DNA from: Dactylis glomerata
Lineage: Eukaryota; Streptophyta; Magnoliopsida; Poales; Poaceae
NCBI GenBank assembly: GCA_007115705.1
Contig: QXEO01000144.1
Location: 574,243-638,242, forward strand
Length of the DNA: 64,000 nucleotides
Reading direction: 5' to 3'
The stretch's first letter is position 1; every line of letters starts with the position of its first letter. Shown one piece after another: positions 10,504-21,682 of the stretch. Position numbers and translations under genes: made by a program. The notes under the pieces are model-generated. The model ran no database searches. It saw nothing but the letters and a program-made list of their open reading frames with translations, and was not told the DNA's origin.

Positions 10504-11477
10504 GGTGGAAGTGGTAGGTTTTTTTGAGAATTCATTGATTCTGATTCTGATATATTGGTTCGGGAGTTGTTCACCTAACAGTTTTCAATACAATTTGGTG
10601 AATCTGAGCGATTCACCACCGTTCTCTGGTGGACTTAGTTTATCTCATGCATATCTTCTCATAGCCTTTTGTTGCCTTTAGTGTACCGACTGGGTTCCTT
10701 ATCTTCCATTCCTTTGTATTTTCTTGAATGATTAATGTTTCTTGTTTTTTCTTCAGATGCTAGGTTGCAGATATTTTTGCTACAGCGATGGCATATTGTT
10801 TTGGATCCCCATTTATTGATGGTTCAGCAGAAGGAGGGATTAACACCTAAATATTGTCATGCGGACACACTTCTTGCTGGTACGTGCTTGAATTAGATAA
10901 AATGCATGTTTCAAGAGATAATACTAATTGTAGTTGATTCATGACAACAACCTTCACTTCTGGTTGGTACTTTTGTTTACTAAATAAATCTTATTTCTTT
11001 CCATTTAGTTCATCCAAGGCCTACATACTTCTAAATTTCGTGTTTGTTTCTCCCTTCCCTTATATATTTCAATTTTTTATTTGAGTTTTGCTACCACATT
11101 TAGACCATAGTTGATTGTACCTTTTGTGTAATTTGTTGTATCGTTTGGTCTGCTTGCTCTAAAACTACCTCTGCTTGCTAATATGATATTTCCACACTCC
11201 CATGTTTACAGGTAGATCTAGGTACTACCTTTTATTCTGGTGAAATAACAATGGAATTCAGAGATTAAGGGTTGAGCTTTGAGGAAACAAGCCTTGACTA
11301 GATGAAAGCATATTTTGGAAATTGAATTAAACCTGAATATTATGTATGTTCTTCTCAAGCATCTATTTTAGATTTTATCGGTTCCACTTGAGATGATTTT
11401 TCTTACTATTTCTATTAAGCTATATAGCCTTCCATTATTGAGCACTATAAAAAGAAAAATTGGTTCTCACGCTCTGT
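10504..11477. other. Low-GC unassigned sequence with exon-like pieces
   Basis: Continues the sequence interrupted at 434. One reading frame gives EFIDSDSDILVRELF (about 10,529-10,573) and FSIQFGESERFTTVLWW (about 10,580-10,630), each ended by a stop, before the exon-like segment at 10,757. T-rich flanks look intronic. I do not recognise the protein. It may be a decayed host gene or a gene fragment carried by a CACTA element. Confidence 0.35.
10757..10879 (+). pseudogene. Candidate internal exon of an unidentified plant gene
   Basis: 123 bp bounded by a T-rich tract plus CAG (acceptor, TTTTTTCTTCAG) and GTACGT (donor). One frame is open throughout and reads like ordinary protein: ARLQIFLLQRWHIVLDPHLL, then MVQQKEGLTPKYCHADTLLA. 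The other two frames have stops. I cannot name the family. Neighbouring pieces in the same frame carry stops, so a functional gene is unlikely. Confidence 0.35.
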
Positions 11478-11489
11478 GCATACATATTT
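11478..11489. repeat. Target-site duplication of the LINE, poly(A) side
   Basis: GCATACATATTT, repeated exactly at 18,141-18,152. A 12-bp direct repeat flanking the LINE is typical of target-primed reverse transcription. Confidence 0.85.
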
Positions 11490-11596
11490 TTTCGAGAATA
11501 CACCCCAGCAGGTGTATTAATCGCATAGAAGAGGCAACGCCGAAGACCGGCAAAAAGCTACCAACAAGAGGTGGTACCTCCTCGAGCCTAGAGGAG
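11490..11596 (-). other. LINE 3' UTR and poly(A) remnant
   Basis: About 105 bp after the ORF2 stop, with a small hairpin-forming stretch (TACACC...GGTGTA) next to the tail. The tail is reduced to six T on the plus strand. Confidence 0.7.
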
Positions 11597-14500
11597 TTAC
11601 TCTCCCTCAATCCACGGCACCGGCTCTGCAAAGCCAAACGCGTTACTACGGTAGAGCCTAGCTAGACGCCACCTACCAAATTCCTCCCTAACTTTCGCCA
11701 CGATAGCCTGTACATCAGTTCTAGCCCTATTAAACACCACATCATTATGGTGCCGCCAAATGCACCAGAATACCAGGATGATAGACGTCCAAAGGTCACG
11801 CTGCAACGCCTTGGGACAAGGCCGAGAAGTCCACCACTCCAAGATCCCAGTACCAGCCATGGGCAGCCAGTCGAGTCTGTCCCAGAGGTTGAGAGCCCAC
11901 GCCCAAACCTGACGGGCTACCACACAACCAAGGAGCAGGTGTTGAAACGTTTCTGGCTCCTGGTCGCAGAGCGGACATGCCGCGGGCCGAGGCAATCCAC
12001 GGCGTTCTAACCGGTCAGCGGTCCAGCACCGATTCTTAGAAACCAGCCAAGCGAAGAACTTACAGCCGTATGGGGCCCCAGATCGCCAGATCATGGTGGC
12101 TGTAGGGAACCGGGTCTAACCATCAAAGAAGGCTCTATAGGCAGATTTCGATGAGTAGGCCCCATCGCTCGACCAACACCACCGAAGCGTGTCCTCCCGC
12201 CCAGGTGAAAGACGAACCATGGCAAGGATCTGCCAGAGGGTGAAGAACTCCCCCAAGGCCGCTGCCCCCAGGTCAGGCCCACAGTCACGTAACCACAAAC
12301 CGGAGAGGCCTTCCTTGACCATACGCGTTTTCGCTACGCGCACCAAAACCAAGGCCGGCAGGTTGGGGGCGATGTCCCTAACCTTGGTGCCATCTAACCA
12401 CCGATCTCTCCAGAACTTTGCACGCTCACCATCGCCCAACTGAACCAGGGTGGCCGCATCAAAAAGTGCCAGGGAGGTGCGGGGGAGCTAGAGATCGAAC
12501 TCGGCCCACGCCTTGGTGGGATCTGTCCATTGTAACCACGCCCAACGGCAACGTAGAGCAAAGTTAAGGAGGCGAAGGTTAGGAATACCAAGTCCCCCAA
12601 AGCACTTGGGGGTGGTGACCTTATCCCACGCCACCAAGCAGTGGCCACCATTCACCTCCCTACGACCCTTCCACAAGAAGGCACGACAGACCTTGGAGAA
12701 GGCCTCAAGAGTCTTTGGTGGCACATCGAGGGACATCAAAGCGTGAACCAGCATGGCCGAGAGAGTAGTTTGGACAAGAATTGTCCTACCACCCCTGTTC
12801 ATGAGCTTGGCACACCAGGGTTGCAGCCTCTTGACCGCATTGTCCACCACAGGCTGGAGCTGAGCCGCAGTAGCTTTGCGGATGCACAGAGGCAGCCCAA
12901 GATATCTACAAGGGAAGGAAGCCACCTCACAGCCCAGGATTCCACGCGCCAGCTCCACTTGCTCAGGGGAGCACCGAATGGGATGGAGAGAGCATTTTGC
13001 AAGATTGGTGCGCAAACCAGAGGCCATGCCAAAGTCATCCACAATGGCCGAGCAGGTGTGGAGATCCATCGCGGTTGGCTGAAGGAAGGTAACCACATCA
13101 TCGGCGTACATCGAGGTACGATGTCATAAGCCAGAGTTGGCGAGCCTCAACAACAAACCATCAGACACCGCCTTCTCAATCATAAGGTGTAGCACATCCA
13201 TGACCGAGTCGAAAAGAAGCGGAGAAAGGGGGTCCCCTTGCCTCAGTCCACGCCGGTTAAAGATAAGGTCACCGGCAACACCATTCACCACCACTCGAGT
13301 AGAAGCTGTTCCCAACAGCCCACAGATCAAGGATATCCAACGCCGTCCAAACCCTAACTTGACCATCACGTCGAGAAGGAAGGCCCAGTCCACTGTGTCG
13401 AAGGCCTTGGCGATGTCAAGTTTCAGGAGAATGGCATCAGTCTTGAGGCGGTGCAGCTTTCGAGCGGTGAATTGCACTAACTGAAAGTTGTCGTGGAGAC
13501 AACGCCCACGAATGAACGCGCTTTGATGCGGACCCACGATCTGCGGCATGGTCGGCGCCAGTCGAGTCGAAAGAACCTTGGCCACCAGCTTGGCCACACT
13601 ATGAATGAGACTGATCGGCCTAAAGTCCTTGACCTCTACGACATCAGCCTTCTTCGGGAGAAGAGCAATTAAGGCCTGGTTCGCCACATGGAGACCCGTA
13701 GAGTCACCTCTCCATAAGGTCTCAAACGCATCCATGACATCGGCCTTGATGATTGGCCAACATGCTGTGTAGAATCTGCCGGTGAAGCCATCAGGACCCG
13801 GGGCTTTGTCCAACTCCTGCGAGCGGATCACCCCCCACACCTCCTCCTCAGAGAAAGGCACCTCCAGCTCGGCCAGATTGTGAGTCTGCATCCCCAAAAA
13901 CTCGAGGTCTAACCCAAAACCACGCTCCGGGCTGGATCCCAGGAGCTGCTCATAGAAGGCGTCAACGGCCTTTGCTTTCTCATCTTGGTCTGAGATGAGT
14001 ATTCCATCCACTAGAAGATGCGGTATGAAGTTCTTCCTCCTCCGGTGATTAGCATGCAGATCGAAGAACTTGGTACAAGCATCTCCCTCACTCAACTAGT
14101 GGATCCTAGAGCGGTGACGGGCAATGGTGCGCTCCAACGACGCGAGACCTAAAAGCTTCCTCTTCAAGAGGCGACGAAAACCACACTTCTCCAAAGAGAG
14201 AGCTCTAGACTCCATAGCCACATCAAGTCTGAGGATGAGCTCGTTAGCCACCAAAATCTGAAGCTTATTGTTGCCAATGAACTTGTCATTCCAACTAGTC
14301 AACGCTTTAGCCGTGGCTGAAAGCTTCGCCGCCAACCGTTTGAACGGGTTTGCAATCGGCGGAATAGAGGCCCAGGCTCCCTCCACGGTCTCAAGGAAAC
14401 CCTCAGCCTTAGGCCAGAAGGATTCGAAACGAAATCTCCTGCCAGAACGGAACTTAAGAGCGAGGTTGAGGAGCAAAGGGCAGTGATCTGACGTAGAAGA

Positions 14501-15169
14501 ACTCAAGGCCGACAGAAAGGAGGTGGGGAAGGCCACTTCCCAGTCCACGGTGGAGAAAACCCTGTCGAGGCGCTCAAGTGTCGCCCTCTCACGCTCATTG
14601 GACCAAGTGAATCGACGACCGTTGAGGTAGAGCTCCTTCAACTCAACCTCGGCAAGCAGCCTCCAAAATTTACCCATCATGCGACGATTCAGATTCGCAT
14701 TGTTTTTGTCTGCCGCGTCCACAATCAGGTTAAAGCCACCTGCGACAACCCACGGACCTGGATGAAGGTACCTCACATCCTTAAGCTCACGAAGGAAGAG
14801 GCATTTGTCCGCATCCGACTGGGGCCCATAGACACCTGTGAACCACCACCCAGCAGGACCGACCCCTCCCACGCGAGCAGTAATCGCATTATCAGAGAGG
14901 TGGGGGTTGGAGATTGTCACCACATCAGACTTCCAGGCAAGGAGGATACCCCCCCGAGTGCCCACCGCCGGAAGGAAGTAGAAGCTATCAAAAGCCCTTC
15001 CTAAGCAGCGGTCCACAGTAGCACATGAGACCACCTGTAGCTTGGTCTCCTGAAAACACACCACGCTCGCACCCGAGAGCAACACCAACTGATAAATAGC
15101 ATCACAACGTGCAAGCGAGTTCAGACCACGCACATTCCACATAAGCCACGAGATACTGGGATCCGACAT
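11597..15169 (-). pseudogene. LINE ORF2: endonuclease and reverse transcriptase (four in-frame stops)
   Basis: One frame from ATG at 15,169 to a stop at 11,597. The N-terminal apurinic-like endonuclease shows WNVRGLN, CFQETKLQ and SDHCPLLLNL. Reverse transcriptase shows FRPISLIHSVAKLVAKVLS, QSAFIRGRCLHDNFQL, LKLDIAKAFDTVDW, GLRQGDPLSPLLF and the catalytic YADD (about 13,100). The C-terminal zinc-binding region (CPLCDQEPETFQHLLLGC) lies at 12,000-11,930. Stops are at 14,096-14,098 (TAG where Trp is expected), 13,124-13,126 (TGA, Arg expected), and 12,488-12,490 and 12,116-12,118 (TAG, Gln expected). The protein would nick target DNA and prime cDNA synthesis there. Confidence 0.92.
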
Positions 15170-15215
15170 GATGAACTAGAATAGATATGACAGGACTCGA
15201 TGAACCAACTAGAGC

Positions 15216-17974
15216 TCAAAGCACCACGACGTCCTCAACCTCATCCACAAGCGGGGCAGCCTCAGGAGTCCAACCAAAGAGAGCAAGGCAGGCCACGATA
15301 TGTTGTTGTGTCATGGGCTTGGAGAAGAGGTCGATGTAGGCTGCCAGTGCATCCTCACCGATCACCTCACCCTCACGGGCTATGCCCAGACGCAGCATGA
15401 GCGCCTTCTGCTGGCGGCTGATCGGAGTACCAGGCGCAAACCTGCCCGCCACGCGAAGGCTACGCCGGACGGCCGAGGGAGGCACGCGCTTCCGCCTCGC
15501 GCGCTTGGGAGCAGGGCGCGGGAGGAGGGCGGTCTTGCGTGCATGACAGCGATCGCGGAAGGAGGCAAGCCGCATGGAGAGATCCGTAGAGGGGGGAGGC
15601 TGCCGCGATGCTGCATCACCGACCGGCTCGCAGGTGGCAGGAGCGACATGAGGAGTAGCGCTGCTGGCAGGAGCGACAGGAGAAGTACCAACCACAGACA
15701 ACGATAGACTTTCCGGCCGATCCACGCCCACACTGGGCTCCACGTCCGAGAGGACAACCATGAAAATGGACAACTTGTTCGAATCCAGCCCAAAACAGGG
15801 TCCCTTGACAGGCTTTGGAGGCGCAGCCCAAGAATCATCCGAAGTAGGCGAGTCAGGCCGCAGAGAGTCCAGCTCTGGCCCAGAGCAGAGGCCTGGCCTA
15901 GGATCATGACCCGCATCCACCAACCTTTGGAGTGAAGGGAAGCTCTCCGAGCGAGATAGCACACGCCCACGCCAGGAACCATGAGCAAAGGATTGGCTGC
16001 TGCTGGACCCAGAACCCTCACCCCAGGGATGCTGAATCTGTAGCTTTTGGCCGCTTTGCACTGGGGAGGGCACGACCTCCACGTTGTCCACCTCGTCTGG
16101 TAGCGAGCCGACGCCCAGGACCGCACCTTTGTTGACCGCCACGTCAGCCTCCCCATCACCACGCAGAGACGGCCATGGAAGCACGGAAGTGGTGTGACCG
16201 AGAGCCACCCGCCGCTCCCTGCCACCACCCCAACGCCGCTGCGAAGCCGCGCCGCCAGGAGGATTCGGCAGCCGCTCCGCACGAGGCCCACGTGGTTCTC
16301 CCCTAGGGGTTCCGCCATCACCAAAACCGCCGCCGCCGCTGGCGTCACCGCCATCCTCGCCGTCATCCAGACCACCACCACCTGGCGCCGGCCAGTCCAG
16401 AGAGGGCATGGTGTCCTCAAGACGAACAAGGTGAACAGTTGCATTGAACTCCAGAAACGCCACCTCCTCTGGAACCAGAGCTTCGGGCGGTGCTAGAAGA
16501 TCGTCGTCGTCGTCTCCGTAGAGAAGGGGCTCAGCAAGCCACATCTGCCTGGTGCGCGGCAGGGAAGAGGGGGCGTCCATCCACGCCGTGACCCTGAAGC
16601 GACCCATGTCGGAGCGTGTCGCCGTTTCAACGCCGATTCGCTCGACCCACACCGTCGGGCCCAAAACAGAGCGCACGGTGGAGATGTTCCATGCAATCGG
16701 TGGGATGCCAACGATCTCCATGTGAGCTCTGTAACAAAACGAATGCCTCGTGGCCTGTAGCTGGCGATTCCAGGGGCTGCAGCGAAGGGCAAATCCATGC
16801 CCGTCCAATGGGCTAGCATCCACCACCAGGTCCCGGCGCGCCCTCGAGTCAAAGACGAGGAGGATGTCCGCCGGCCAGAAGCGATGGACAGAGAGGTGGC
16901 CATCCATCTCCTGGAAGCGGGACATCACCGCCCCAGAGACCGTCTCCACGCTAATGGTTCTCCTGGTGCCAGTGACATAGGCCACGAGACTCCATCGCAT
17001 CGCCCGCTCGGAGTCCTCGACCTCCGGCGTGCAATAGATGATGCATCGCTCCATCGCCGGCCGTACCGCAGCGACACAGCTTCCATGCACCCCGCCAGGA
17101 GGCACCACTGCCGCCTGCGCACGAGCAGCGCGCTCCTGGTCCGCACGCTCCCGCGCTGCAAGCTCGACGGCAGCGCGCTCCCTGGCAATACGCTCCCGCT
17201 CTCTGTCTTCCAGTTCGCGCGCTCACCACGCTCGCGCTCCAGACGCTCACGCTCGACACGCTCGCGCGCATGCTCCGATGGCCAAAAGGCCTCACCTTTG
17301 CCCGCATCTCGACCACCAAGGCGCTCGCGCAGCGGCGTGGCGCGCTGGGGCGGCGCAGCCGGAGGAACGCGCTCGCCTAAGCGCTCCCGCACCGGAGTAG
17401 AACGTTGCGTCGGCGGCAGCGGCGGCGCACGCCAAGAACCTGACGCCGCCGAGCGGTCCACCGGCGACCTCTCCCGCGGCGGCAGCTGCGCCCTGGACGG
17501 GCCTGGCAGCAGCGCCGTGCACTCCCTAGCCACATGATCATCGCCCTTGCACTTCAAACACTTGGTCTTCTTCCAGCACATGCCGGCGACGTGCCCCGGC
17601 TCGGCACAGTTGAAGCAGAGGTCGGCCAGGTCCCGCGGCATGCCGTCCGGAATTGTGAACGACGGCAACGGGCCGCCAACACCACCACGCCGCTGCCGCT
17701 TCTGGCCGCGGCCATCTGCCTGCCACGCCCCACCAGCAGGCCGTGACGGCGCCTGCGCCTGGTTAACCACCACCAGCGAGGCCAACCGTCGAACGGGTGG
17801 CGGGTGAGTACTGGACGCCGCCACCGGAGCCACCACAGGAGCCACCGCCGGCGGAGGGGAGGGAGATCCGTCGCGCACCACGTCGGAGTAGGACCGCGCC
17901 AACGAGATCCCCTCTGATTCGTCCTCCTCATCAGCGATGTCGGACCACCGCTTGGACCTGGATCCAGAGGCCAT
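15216..17974 (-). pseudogene. LINE ORF1: zinc-knuckle RNA-binding protein (frameshifted)
   Basis: I choose ATG 17,974 (MASGSRSKRWSDIADEEDES). An in-frame upstream ATG at 18,148 lies outside the element's 5' end as set by the TSD. Two CCHC knuckles (CFNCAEPGHVAGMC and CLKCKGDDHVAREC) lie at about 17,617-17,530. A highly charged Arg/Glu repeat follows (ERVERERLERERGERA), then after a frame change at about 17,218 (one base short) a globular region resembling the DUF4283/RRM-like part of plant LINE ORF1 (RWSLVAYVTGT, RFWPADILLVF). The C-terminal half is Pro/Ser-rich and disordered. It binds LINE RNA. ORF2 starts 46 bp after its stop. Confidence 0.85.
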
Positions 17975-18140
17975 GGAGAGGGCGCCCGACGCGGAGAAGA
18001 GCAGGGGGACTAGCTGAGGAGGGGGCGGAGGCAGCAACCGAGGCCGGGGTGGCCGCCGGCGCGGGAGGAGGGGCCCGGAGCCAGGGTGGCTCGCGGCGGC
18101 GCCACGCGCAGAGCTCAAAGGTTGATCTTTTGAGATCTGC
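17975..18140 (-). other. LINE 5' leader
   Basis: Very GC-rich, C/G runs, no knuckle or repeat. It ends at the 12-bp duplication, which sets the LINE's 5' boundary. Confidence 0.6.
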
Positions 18141-18152
18141 GCATACATATTT
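18141..18152. repeat. Target-site duplication of the LINE, 5' side
   Basis: GCATACATATTT, exact copy of 11,478-11,489. Confidence 0.85.
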
Positions 18153-19088
18153 ACATAATTTGTATCATTCTATTATAGGATATTATCATCAATATAGACG
18201 GGCGCTGCAATGAGCGCCATCATGGTCTAATAACTTATCACAGTGAATAGCCGGTCTGTTGAGATAACTATTTGGCACCACAAAATCCATGTTTGTTGAA
18301 ATAGTCCTTTCTCGCCACGGAATGTATGTATTGTTGTAAAAACTTTCTCCCACAAACAGGCAGCACGTTGAGATAACTACTTGGTGCCACCAATTTTATT
18401 TTGTTGAAACAATCCTCTCGCAACAAAATGTTTGTATTGTCACAGTAGCCTCTCACCACAAATATTATGTCTGTTGTGACAACTACAACTACTTGATGCC
18501 ACCAAATTTGGTTTTGTTGAAATAGTCCTTTGGCCACAAAGTGTTTGTATTGTCGCAGTAGCCTCTCGCCACAAATATTTTGTATGGTACGATAATTATC
18601 TATCACCACCAAAATGTGTACGTTGCAATAAGTTACTGCCACAAACATAGGGTTTGTGGCAAAATGACTATACCCACGAAAACAAGAGTTGTTGCCATAA
18701 AGTATTGCAACAGTTCGCTATTGCCACGGAACGACATGCGCCACGAAACATGTGTTGTTGAAATAGGCTATCGCCACAAATGTCTATCGCCACAAATGGT
18801 ATTTTCGCGACAATTTTGCCGCCTGTTGCGGAAAGCTATCCCCATAAAAGAAATTGTGGTATCAAGTGCGTGCTGCCACGAGAAAAAGTGTGGCAACTCG
18901 CGACGTCGCCGTTGCAATAGAACACTTTCTTGCCACATTTTGGTTTTTGTGGCAATAACCTATTACCATGCGTATTATCGCAACGCTTGGCAACGAATCA
19001 AATGTCGTGGTAATAGGTACCTATTGCAACAGTTCGTCACTTATTGCAACGAATGTTGTTGTTGCAATAGACCCAAATCCTTGTAGTC
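18153..19088 (+). mobile_element. Right-hand terminal region of a CACTA-type DNA transposon
   Basis: The sequence is dense in short motifs of both polarities (GCCACAAA, TTGCAATA, GTTGCAA), typical of CACTA subterminal repeats. It ends AATCCTTGTAGT at 19,088, the reverse complement of a CACTACAAGGATT terminus apart from the missing last G. The next base begins the LTR of element B. No transposase is visible here and no left terminus lies in the window, so the element would extend to the left and include everything from position 1, with the Tat and LINE insertions inside it. An ORF read through this region is a by-product of the repeats. Confidence 0.55.
18258..18590. repeat. About 110-bp tandem repeat, three diverged copies
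   Basis: Units begin near 18,258, 18,368 and 18,482 with the pattern GATAACTA-TTGG-GCCACCA, then TTTGTTGAAATAGTCCTTT, then TGTTTGTATTGT. Copies differ at many positions. They lie inside the CACTA subterminal region. Confidence 0.6.
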
Positions 19089-19365
19089 TGTGTCCTCGAG
19101 AACGTTTGGTTATTATAAGTTATACAACCGGCTTGTCCTTTGCCGAAGAAAGGATTGGGCCACTTGCTGCAATTGTTACTACTGTCTTTTATTTACTCGC
19201 ACTTTATTTACTCGTATTACCAAATACCCCTGAAAACCTATTTGCTAGTATTTACAGTGAATCCTTGATCAAAACCACTCATCAACACCTTCTGCTCCTC
19301 GTTGGGTTTGACACTCTTATTTATCGAAAGTACTACGATACACCCCCTATACTTGTGGGTCATCA
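19089..19365 (+). repeat. 5' LTR of B, last 277 bp
   Basis: Near-identical to 35,050-35,326. Ends ACTTGTGGGTCATCA. The first 1,234 bp of the LTR are missing at the junction with the CACTA terminus. Confidence 0.92.
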
Positions 19366-19376
19366 AGACTATTTTC

Positions 19377-19394
19377 TGGCGCCGTTGCCGGGGA
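19377..19394 (+). other. Primer-binding site of B (tRNA-Asp type)
   Basis: TGGCGCCGTTGCCGGGGA, 11 bases after the LTR end. It is complementary to the 3' end of plant tRNA-Asp as I recall that sequence, which is the usual primer of this group. The same site recurs in elements C, D, F, G and H. Confidence 0.85.
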
Positions 19395-19491
19395 GTGTAG
19401 CGCTATTGAAGAGTGGAATTGGTAAAGGTAACCGTCGATGTGAGTATTGTTTTTATTTTGTCTTTTATTTTTATTTTTATTTTACTCTGCT

Positions 19492-20164
19492 ATGGAGAAC
19501 TCTCCATTTGATTTCCTATTTGGAAACACTTCTACTACTACTGCACATGTGGATGAACCACCACCGCCACCACCTGCTAAAGTTGATTCTTTATAAAATA
19601 CCTATGAAAATTGTTGGGCGTATTATGGATAACGGCTATTCAGGAGATGGAACTGTCCATCCGGGTGATCACTTATTATTTATACATGAATTATGCGAGT
19701 TGTTCAGATGTGTAGGTATTTCACCAAGCCAGGTTAAGAAGAAATTATTCTCTTTATCATTGAAAGGCAGAGCTGAAGAGTGGTATCGACTACTCCAAGA
19801 TGGTCCATCTATGGCATGGGAGGACATTGTACCTCTCTTTTATTCCAAGTTTTATCCTCCAAGTGAAATCCATAAAGATCGTAACCGGATATATAATTTT
19901 TGGCCTCATGATGGAGAGAGTATTGCCCAAGCGTGGGGGAGATTGAAGTTACTAATGCTCAAATGCCCCATTCATGAGCTCCCCAATAATATTGTTATTT
20001 ATAATTTTTATGCGCGACTTACTCTTCCTGATAAAGATTATTTGGATGTTTCTTTCTTTGGATCATTTACTCATATGAAAGAAGATGCTAAGTGGAAACT
20101 TCTTGACCGTATACAGGAGAATGCCGAAGGTTGGAAAACGACAAAGGTAGGAAGTCAGGTATAA
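19492..20164 (+). pseudogene. gag: Gag of element B (frameshifted)
   Basis: ATG at 19,492 (MENSPFDFLFGNTSTTTAH) opens frame 1, which meets TAA near 19,596. The homologous gag core continues in frame 2: HPGDHLLFIHELCELFRC, AEEWYRLLQDG, FYPPSEIHKDRNRIYNFW, AQAWGRLKLLMLKCPIHE. Around 20,135 the frame returns to frame 1 (MENDKGRKSG). So there are at least two indels. The core is the retrotransposon gag domain that builds the particle. Confidence 0.88.
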
Positions 20165-21682
20165 ACTATGATTATGAATGCATTAAATCTTTTATGGGAA
20201 CCGATGACTTTCATAGTGTTAGCACTGCTTATGGTCTTGATTCACAAATACTTGCTAATTGTCTTAAGGCCTTTGCCTCTTATCTTGATGTTCCAAAGAA
20301 AGATTGGAACAAATATCATGCGCCTTATAAAGATTCTATTAGTCATATACCTGCTGCAGCTACTGAAGTTTGCACTGTTGATAGCATTGTGCCTGAACCT
20401 TATTTTGAGAAGACACCTTTCCCTGCTAAGGTAAAAAAGTATTCTACTTTGGTAAGTGTGTCTAATAAAAGTACTAAGAAAGCTGCAGAACCTGATGAGC
20501 AAATTACTATTAAGTCTCCTGTAGCTATATTGAAGGATCTTGTTACTAAAGATGTAGGGGATGAATATATTCTTTTTTGTGAAGATGCTTCTAACATTCT
20601 CTCACATCCTAAAAAGCATAGGAAAACAAGTGTTCCTGTTATTTCTGTCAGGATTGGAGATCATTGCTATTATGGTTTATGTGATATTGGTGCTAGTGCA
20701 AGTGCTATTCCTTTAGAGCTTTACAAAGAAATTATGCATGAAATTGGTGCTTGTGAACTTGAAGATATTGATGTGGTTGTTCAGCTTGCTAACAGAGAGA
20801 CTGTTTGGCCTCTTGGTATTGTTCGAGATGTGGAAGTTCTTTGCGGTAAGACTAAATACCCCACTGATTTTCTAGTACTTGGTAAGGAGGCTAGTAAAAC
20901 TTCTCCTATTATTTTTGGTAGACCATTTTTGAACACGTGTGGCGCCGTGATAGACTGTAAGAAGGAGAATTTTTTTACTAAGTTTAATGGAGAGTCTTAT
21001 CAGTTTAATTTTTCCAAGTTTGCTAAGACTTCTTATGAAAATGACACGCCTAATGAAAATTTTCGAGTTGAACAGCTTGCTTCTATTGCGCTTGCTCCTA
21101 ATAATGCCTTGCAGCAATTCATGAAAGATCACGAAAGTGATGTTTTCAGTAAGGAAAGAGAAGAGATTGACGATATTCTTCTTCGTCAACCACCATTAAT
21201 CAAGCATAATCTACCTGTGGAGGATCTTGGTACCACTTTGCCGCCTAAAGAAGATCCTATTTTCGAATTAAAGCCTTTGCCTGATAATCTCAAATATGCT
21301 TATATAGATGATAAGAAAATATATCCTGTTATTATTAGCTCTAAACTTTCAGGAAAGGAAGAAGAAAGATTATTGGAGATATTGAGGAAACACCGAGGAG
21401 CTATGGGATATACTCTTGATGATTTCAAAGGGATTTCTCCCATTTTATGTCAGCATGCCATTAATATGGAGAAAGACGCGAAGCCAGTCATGGAGCATCA
21501 ACGCCGCCTAATTCCCAAGATGAAGGATGTGGTAAGAAATGAGGTATTAAAGCTCCTTGATGCTGGTATTATTTATCCTATTGCTGATAGTAGATGGGTT
21601 AGTCCTGTTCATTGTGTCCCTAAGAAAGGAGGTATGACTGTTGTGCCTAATGAGAATAACGAGCTTATTCCTCAAAGGGCAG
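20131..21682 (+). pseudogene. pol: Gag C-terminus, protease and start of reverse transcriptase of B
   Basis: Open from about 20,131 until the insertion of element C at 21,683. The C-terminal gag segment is followed by an aspartic-protease domain with CDIGASASAIPLELY (about 20,680-20,725) and the flap/second motif IIFGRPFLNTCGAVID. It enters reverse transcriptase at DSRWVSPVHCVPKKGGMTVV. The protease signature DIGA rather than DTGA/DSGA should be noted. The reading frame is cut by element C inside the fingers of reverse transcriptase. Confidence 0.88.
21678..21682. repeat. Left target-site duplication of element C (GGCAG)
   Basis: GGCAG precedes C's LTR. No right copy exists because the right edge of C was deleted (see 28,758). 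Confidence 0.55.

Larger units (their letters stand above)
11490..18140 (-). mobile_element. Near-full-length L1-type LINE retrotransposon
   Basis: 6.65 kb on the minus strand: GC-rich 5' leader, ORF1 with zinc knuckles, a 46-bp gap, ORF2 with endonuclease, reverse transcriptase and a C-terminal zinc-binding region, a short 3' UTR, and a T run (11,487-11,492) that is the poly(A) tail in reverse. Exact 12-bp duplications flank it. Full length is unusual for LINEs, which are commonly 5'-truncated. Four in-frame stops in ORF2 and one frameshift in ORF1 make it inactive. Confidence 0.9.

Noticed and set aside
11202..17537. Long plus-strand frames across 12,641-13,129 and 16,797-17,537
   Set aside because: They are opposite-strand shadows of LINE ORF2 and ORF1; composition follows the GC-rich template and no domain is visible.
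18580..19086. 168-aa frame in the CACTA end
   Set aside because: Encoded by repeated subterminal motifs; Cys/His-rich only because of GCCAC and TTGCAA repeats.
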